From Myxococcales bacterium (GTDB lineage: Bacteria; Myxococcota_A; Polyangia; Nannocystales; Nannocystaceae), in NCBI GenBank assembly GCA_020431135.1, contig JAGQIT010000126.1, positions 1 to 11,250 of the forward strand: 11,250 nt of DNA. Reading direction: 5' to 3'. The notes below the pieces were generated by a model that saw only the letters and a list, made by a program, of their open reading frames with translations, did no database searches and was not told the DNA's origin. Below, piece after piece: positions 6,651 through 11,250 of the stretch (the first letter of the stretch is position 1; every line of letters starts with the position of its first letter). Position numbers and translations under genes: made by a program.

Positions 6651-6667
6651 TCGCGTGGTACACGCGA
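6651..6667. promoter_or_regulatory. Possible operator: 7-bp inverted repeat TCGCGTG-GTA-CACGCGA
   Basis: The two 7-bp arms are perfect and separated by 3 bp, a 17-bp site typical in size for a dimeric repressor of the TetR, MarR or MerR kinds. It sits just downstream of the predicted promoter of the efflux operon. No regulator gene is adjacent. The symmetry is seen directly; the role is inferred. Confidence 0.4.
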
Positions 6668-6732
6668 GACCCCGGCGTGGGACCGTGGCCCGCACCCCTG
6701 AGACGACAACCCCCATCGAGGCTCATTCAACA

Positions 6733-8229
6733 GTGCAAGACCTATGCAGAACGCTGCTCCTTGGCGTCTGGATCGCGTGCGTCACCGTCCTGGGCGGGCT
6801 CGGCTGCACCGAGGCGGAGACGATCGAAGAGGCCAGCGTGAGAGTCGAGGCGGGCCCCCCGTGGGTCCGCGACGTCGAGGTGACGCTCCCCTATCCGGTG
6901 GAGCTCGAGGCGGATGAGGCGGTCTCGATCATGCCGGTGGCGATCAGCGGCCGCCTCCAGCGGGTGCTCGTCGACGTCGGCGACAAGGTCGAGTCTGGGG
7001 CGCTCGTCGCCCTCGTCGACTGCCGCGAGTACACGGCGCAGCGGACCCAGGCCCAGACCTCGATCTCGCGCTGGGAGGCCCAGGTCGACGAGGCCCGGTC
7101 GCGCCTCGATCGCCTCCTGGCGATGGACGAGGGCAAGCTCGTCGCGCCGGCGGAGATCGACCGCGCGCAGGCCGAGGCGCGGATCGCCGAGGCCCAGCTC
7201 GAGGACGCCCGGGCGAAGCTCGCCGAGGCCTCGCAGCGCCAGGGCTACTGCTCGCTGCGCGCGCCCTTCGACGGCTACGTCGTCAAGCGGACCCTCGACC
7301 CCGGGGCGATGGTCCGCCCCGGCGGCGCGCCGATCCTGAAGATCGCCAAGACCCGCCAGGTCCGCGCGGTCGCGTCGATCGTCGAGCGCGACGCCCCGAA
7401 GGTGCCGGTCGGCGCCGAGGTCGACGTCGCCCTCAACGCCTTCCCCGATCAGATCCTCCGCGCCCAGGTCACCCGCGTCGGCCGCTCGCTCGACGAGGAG
7501 ACCCGCACCCTGCGCGTCGAGATCGACCTGCCGAACACCGAGGCCGACTACCTCCCGGGCATGACCGGGCGCGCGGCGATCGTCATCGGCAAGCGGCCCA
7601 ACGCCGTCCTCGTCCCCGTGACCGCCGTGTCGATCCTCGAGGAGTCGGCCTACGTCTACGTCGTCGACGAGAGCACCGGGAAGCCGCGAGCCAAGCGCGC
7701 GGAGGTCGAGCTCGGCGTCGATCTCGGCGACTGGCTCGAGGTCCTCAGCGGCATCGAGGCCGACCAGCAGGTGATCATGGTCGGCCGCGAGCTCGTCACC
7801 GAGGGCACCTGGCTCGAGGTCAAGGAGGCGGTGATCCGCCCGCGCGCGACCCAGAAGGAGGCGCCGTCGACCAAGGAGCCGCGGTCCAACGAGATCGAGG
7901 AGGACACGGCCCCCGCGGCGGCGACCGACGGCTCCGGGGACACCGACACCGACGGCGCCGCGGCTGAGACCGCGCCGCCGGCGGAGTCGGCGGGCGAGGG
8001 CGAGGCCGACGGTGAGGGCATCCCCGCTGAGGAGGCCGTCGAGGAGCCGCCGGCGGAGGACAAGGCCGCGAAGAAGCGCGGCGGCAAGGCCAAGAAGGCG
8101 AAGAAGGACAAGGGCGCCGAGGGCGACGGCAAGGCGGCGAAGGGGGACAAGGGCGCCAAGAGCTCCGGGTCCTCCGGCGGCGACGCCAAGGCCGACGCCA
8201 GCGCCAAGTCCCCGGAAAAGTCGAACTGA
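6733..8229 (+). CDS. RND efflux periplasmic adaptor (membrane fusion protein) with long charged tail
   Basis: Adaptors bridge the inner-membrane RND pump and an outer-membrane channel. I start at GTG 6733 (GAGG 11 nt upstream), giving 498 residues and an N-terminus RTLLLGVWIACVTVLGGLGC that reads as an imperfect lipoprotein signal with Cys25. An upstream GTG at 6655 would place 26 hydrophilic residues before the signal. The domains follow the family order: first lipoyl half about 62-95 (ISGRLQRVLVDVGDKVESGALV), alpha-helical hairpin about 97-168 (Ala/Glu/Arg-rich coiled coil), second lipoyl half about 173-205 (LRAPFDGYVVKR), beta-barrel about 208-285 and membrane-proximal domain about 290-365. 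Residues from about 371 to 498 are an unusual low-complexity extension, first acidic (Glu/Asp/Ala/Thr), then Lys/Ala/Gly-rich. Most adaptors end near residue 370-400. It is followed 7 nt later by the permease. Confidence 0.93.
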   Translation: MQDLCRTLLLGVWIACVTVLGGLGCTEAETIEEASVRVEAGPPWVRDVEVTLPYPVELEADEAVSIMPVAISGRLQRVLVDVGDKVESGALVALVDCREYTAQRTQAQTSISRWEAQVDEARSRLDRLLAMDEGKLVAPAEIDRAQAEARIAEAQLEDARAKLAEASQRQGYCSLRAPFDGYVVKRTLDPGAMVRPGGAPILKIAKTRQVRAVASIVERDAPKVPVGAEVDVALNAFPDQILRAQVTRVGRSLDEETRTLRVEIDLPNTEADYLPGMTGRAAIVIGKRPNAVLVPVTAVSILEESAYVYVVDESTGKPRAKRAEVELGVDLGDWLEVLSGIEADQQVIMVGRELVTEGTWLEVKEAVIRPRATQKEAPSTKEPRSNEIEEDTAPAAATDGSGDTDTDGAAAETAPPAESAGEGEADGEGIPAEEAVEEPPAEDKAAKKRGGKAKKAKKDKGAEGDGKAAKGDKGAKSSGSSGGDAKADASAKSPEKSN

Positions 8230-8236
8230 GCGCGTC

Positions 8237-11200
8237 ATGATCAAGGCAGCCCTCCGCAACCCTGTCGCCGTCCTGATGTTCTCGATCGGCCTCCTGCTCA
8301 TGGGCGGGATGGCCCTCAAGCGCCTGCCGGTCGACCTCTTCCCGAGCCTCTCGGTGCCGGTCGTCATCGTCGGCACCTCCTTCCGCGGCGCGACCCCGGA
8401 GACGGTCGAGCAGAGCGTCACCTTGCCGATCGAGCAGGCGGTCGCCCAGGCCTGGAACATCGACACCGTGACCTCCTCGACCCGCCAGGGTCTGTCGGTC
8501 GTCTACGCGTGGTTCCGCTGGGGCAGCGACATCGACGCCGCCCTCCTCGACGTCCAGCAGCAGGTCCAGGCGATCGGCGACACCCTGCCGGAGCACGCCC
8601 GCGCGCCGATGATCGTCAAGTTCGACCTCTCGTCGCTGCCGATCGCCTTCGTCACCCTGACTGGCGAGGGCACCGACGAGCGCGAGCTCTTTGAGCTCGC
8701 CAACTACGTCCTCGCGCCGCAGCTCTCGTCGGTGCCCGGCGTCTCGGCGGCGACCGTCTCGGGCGGCCGCTGGCGCCAGATGAACATCGACCTCGACCCG
8801 AACAAGCTGCGCCAGACCGGCCTGTCGCTGCTCGACGTCGAGCACGCGATCCGCCGCGCGAACGTCCTCGTCCCCTCGGGGACGATGCAGTCCGGGCGGA
8901 TGGACTACGACATCCTCGCCAACACGCAGATGACGAGCAAGGCGGAGCTCGAGAACCTCGTCGTCAAGACCGTCGATCCGCCGCCGGGCAGCCGCGCCCA
9001 GTCCGAGATCGCGATCCGCGTCAAGGACCTCGGCACGGTCGTCGACTCGCACCGCCAGCAGAGCCAGATCGTCCACGTCGACGGCGAGCGCGCCGTCTAC
9101 CTCAAGATCTACAAGCAGCCCGGCGCCAACACGATCAGCACGGTCGAGGCGCTCAAGGAGCGCCTGCCGAAGCTCCACGGCGTGCCGCCGAACGTCGACC
9201 TCGAGACCACCTTCGAGCAGTCGACCTACATCGAGAACGCGATCCGCGCGCTGCAGACGGACGCGATCCTCGGGGCGTCGATCGTCATCCTCGTGCTCCT
9301 CGTCTTCCTCGCGTCGTTCACGAGCACGATCATCGTCGCCCTGTCGCTGCCGCTCGCCTTCCTGGCGACGCTGGTGGTCCTCTACCTGACCGGCGAGACG
9401 ATCAACGTCTTCACCCTCGGCGGCCTCGCGCTGGCGATCGGCCGCCTGGTCGACAACGCGATCATCGTCCTCGAGGTCATCCACCGCCACCAGTCGGAGG
9501 GCAAGCCGCCGCTGCAGGCGGCGCTCGACGGCGCCCGCGAGGTCGCGGCGCCGGTCCTCGCCGGCACCCTGACGACGATCATCGTCTTCATCCCGATCTG
9601 GTTCCTCACCGGCATCTCCAAGTACCTCTTCACGCCGATGGGCCTGACCATCGGCGCGTCGATGGCCGCGTCCTACATCGTCTCGCTGACGGTGATCCCG
9701 GTGCTCGCCCGCCGCCTCGGCGGCCACGACGACACCCCGCCCGAGGAGCGCTCGGTCTTCCGCAGGGCCTCGGACGCGATGTTCGGCACCTTCGAGCGCG
9801 GCCTCGCCGCGGTCGATCGCGGCCACGCGCGGATCCTCGAGTCGGTGCTCCGGCGCAAGAAGGCCGTGCTCCTCGCGGTCCTCGCGATCTTCATCGGCTC
9901 GCTGGCGATCGCCCGCGAGATCGGCTCGGACTTCTTCCCGCCGATCGACGAGGGCGAGGTCCAGGTCAAGGTGCGGGCGCCGATCGGCACCCGCCTCGAG
10001 GAGACAGAGGCGCTCGCCGCCCGCGTCGAGAAGCTCGTCGAGGAGGTCGTCCCCGCGGACGTCCTCGTCGGCACCAACACCTCGATCGGCGCGCCGAAGG
10101 GCGGCCTGCGGGCGATGCTCTCGTCGAACAGCGGCCCCCACGAGCTCACCGTCCGCCTCGAGCTGACGCCGCCGGGGCAGCGCGAGCACGACATCAACTA
10201 CTACATCGACAAGATGCGCGAGCGGGCCAAGGACGAGTTCCCCGGGATCTCGGTGGTCTTCGACCCGCGCGGGACGATCCGCGAGATCATCAACTTCGGC
10301 TACAAGGCGCCGATCGTCGTCGAGGTCCGCGGCTACGACCTCGCCAAGGGCTCGGCGCTGGCGTCCGAGGTCGTCCGCGAGCTCAAGACCGTCCCCGGCC
10401 TCACGGACGTCAAGTCGATCCGCCAGGACGACTACCCGAACCTCCGCGTCGACGTCGATCGCGAGCGCGCCGCCCGCTTCGGCATCCACCAGGACGACGT
10501 GGCGATGCTCCTCCTCGGCTCGGTCTTCGGCAACATGTCGCGGGCGCCCTTCATGGTCGACCCCGAGACCGGCTTCCCCTACGACATCATCACCCGCCTG
10601 GCCGCGCCCTACCGCGACGATCTCAACGACCTCCAGGAGATCACGCTCCAGCACGGGGGCAAGCCGATCATGCTCAAGTCGTTCGCGTCGATCCGGCGGT
10701 CGACGGGGCCGCTGATGCTCGAGCGCCGCGACATCCAGCGCATCGCCGAGGTCACCGCCAACCTCTCGACGGGGACCAGCGTCTCCGACGCGGCGGCGAT
10801 GATCGAGGAGCGCCTCGCCAAGCTCAACGTCCCGGAGGGCTTCACCGTCGACATCGTCGGCCAGGCGAAGGACCAGGAGGAGACCAACAAGAGCCTCGCC
10901 ATCGCCCTCGGCCTGGCGATGTGCGTCGTCTACATGGTCATGGCGGTCCAGTTCCGCTCGCTGATCCACCCGCTCGTCATCATGTTCACGGTGCCGCTCG
11001 GGCTGATCGGCGTCTTCGTGGTGATGTTCCTCACCGGTACGACCTTCTCGGCCACCTCGGTCATGGGGATCATCATGATGGTCGGCATCGTCGTGGCGAA
11101 CGGCATCCTCCTCGTCGACTACGCCAACCTCAAGCGGGCGGAGGGCTCCGATCCCGACGAAGCGGCGCTGACCGCCAGCAACGTCCGCCTGCGGCCGATC

Positions 11201-11250
11201 CTGATGACCTCGCTGTGCATCGAATTCGGCCTCCTGCCGATGGCCCTCGG
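8237..11250 (+). CDS. RND-family efflux permease (HAE1/AcrB-like), 3' end cut off
   Basis: This proton-driven inner-membrane pump is the partner of the adaptor 7 nt upstream. About 1004 residues are present, and a typical member has 1020-1060, so only the last helices are missing. The N-terminal helix (VAVLMFSIGLLLMGG) is followed by RLPVDLFPSLSVPVV, a family hallmark. The first porter region ends near 340, helices 2-6 span about 340-500, and the second half begins near helix 7 (about 535) and resumes its helices near 890. The proton-relay helix reads GGLALAIGRLVDNAIIVLE: Asp406 matches AcrB Asp407, while the second Asp is Asn407. The helix-10 lysine of AcrB (Lys940) is replaced, VVANGILLVDYAN at 950-963 having Ala954 and Asn955. 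Both substitutions also occur in non-AcrB HAE1-like pumps. Substrate is unknown; heavy-metal (CusA-type) signatures are not evident. Gene spacing suggests translational coupling. Confidence 0.96.
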   Translation, partial: MIKAALRNPVAVLMFSIGLLLMGGMALKRLPVDLFPSLSVPVVIVGTSFRGATPETVEQSVTLPIEQAVAQAWNIDTVTSSTRQGLSVVYAWFRWGSDIDAALLDVQQQVQAIGDTLPEHARAPMIVKFDLSSLPIAFVTLTGEGTDERELFELANYVLAPQLSSVPGVSAATVSGGRWRQMNIDLDPNKLRQTGLSLLDVEHAIRRANVLVPSGTMQSGRMDYDILANTQMTSKAELENLVVKTVDPPPGSRAQSEIAIRVKDLGTVVDSHRQQSQIVHVDGERAVYLKIYKQPGANTISTVEALKERLPKLHGVPPNVDLETTFEQSTYIENAIRALQTDAILGASIVILVLLVFLASFTSTIIVALSLPLAFLATLVVLYLTGETINVFTLGGLALAIGRLVDNAIIVLEVIHRHQSEGKPPLQAALDGAREVAAPVLAGTLTTIIVFIPIWFLTGISKYLFTPMGLTIGASMAASYIVSLTVIPVLARRLGGHDDTPPEERSVFRRASDAMFGTFERGLAAVDRGHARILESVLRRKKAVLLAVLAIFIGSLAIAREIGSDFFPPIDEGEVQVKVRAPIGTRLEETEALAARVEKLVEEVVPADVLVGTNTSIGAPKGGLRAMLSSNSGPHELTVRLELTPPGQREHDINYYIDKMRERAKDEFPGISVVFDPRGTIREIINFGYKAPIVVEVRGYDLAKGSALASEVVRELKTVPGLTDVKSIRQDDYPNLRVDVDRERAARFGIHQDDVAMLLLGSVFGNMSRAPFMVDPETGFPYDIITRLAAPYRDDLNDLQEITLQHGGKPIMLKSFASIRRSTGPLMLERRDIQRIAEVTANLSTGTSVSDAAAMIEERLAKLNVPEGFTVDIVGQAKDQEETNKSLAIALGLAMCVVYMVMAVQFRSLIHPLVIMFTVPLGLIGVFVVMFLTGTTFSATSVMGIIMMVGIVVANGILLVDYANLKRAEGSDPDEAALTASNVRLRPILMTSLCIEFGLLPMAL

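Noticed and set aside
6655..6732. GTG 6655 as the adaptor's start
   Set aside because: It would put 26 hydrophilic residues before the export signal and its codons would overlap the inverted repeat. GTG 6733 has a GAGG upstream and starts directly at the signal peptide.
7820..10969. A 1049-codon open frame antisense to the adaptor and RND permease
   Set aside because: The sense strand has unambiguous family motifs through the whole span. The antisense frame is Asp/Arg/Glu/Leu-rich with no domains, as expected when third positions are nearly always G or C.

Overview
The window is very GC-rich (roughly 70 % or more by eye), with strongly GC-biased third codon positions, so long spurious open frames lie antisense to the real genes. 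An RND efflux system and a lipoprotein-like adaptor indicate a Gram-negative cell. The loose gene packing, short single-gene units, a possible sigma-54 promoter and the overall style suggest a member of the Myxococcota or a related deltaproteobacterial lineage. That placement is an inference; no rRNA or marker gene is present.

Layout. Left part, all on the minus strand: the N-terminal third of a type II sulfide:quinone oxidoreductase (1-521, running off the left edge); an ATP-grasp carboxylate-amine ligase (832-2004); and a zinc-type CDF cation exporter with a histidine-rich tail (2302-3267). Between the last two lies a decayed, in-frame tandem copy of the exporter's 3' end. Next comes a gene-free stretch of about 940 bp (3268-4210). 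Its first half holds an elaborate inverted-repeat structure bracketed by two opposite-facing intrinsic-terminator-like hairpins, a good candidate for an undescribed structured RNA or small mobile element. Its second half is TCGA-rich and contains a (GAC)9 microsatellite.

Right part: an unrecognised 255-residue protein (4211-4978, minus) is transcribed divergently from a polytopic membrane protein with conserved-looking histidines (5247-6317, plus). A two-gene efflux operon follows: an RND periplasmic adaptor with an unusual, roughly 128-residue charged C-terminal tail (6733-8229), then an RND permease (8237 to beyond 11250). No TolC-like outer-membrane partner or regulator is in view.

How the parts relate. 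The CDF exporter and the RND pair are both export systems, but they lie 3.5 kb apart with unrelated genes between them, and nothing shows they act together. Most genes appear to be transcribed singly. A recurring TANNNT hexamer lies 6-7 nt before three start codons, suggesting leaderless transcripts. It also occurs before two genes that have longer leaders. The efflux operon has a perfect 7-bp inverted repeat just downstream of its predicted transcription start, which would suit a repressor operator.

The most novel material is in 3495-3850 (structured RNA candidate), in the exporter tail duplication, and in the two unrecognised proteins. I see no CRISPR array, tRNA, rRNA, transposase or phage gene.
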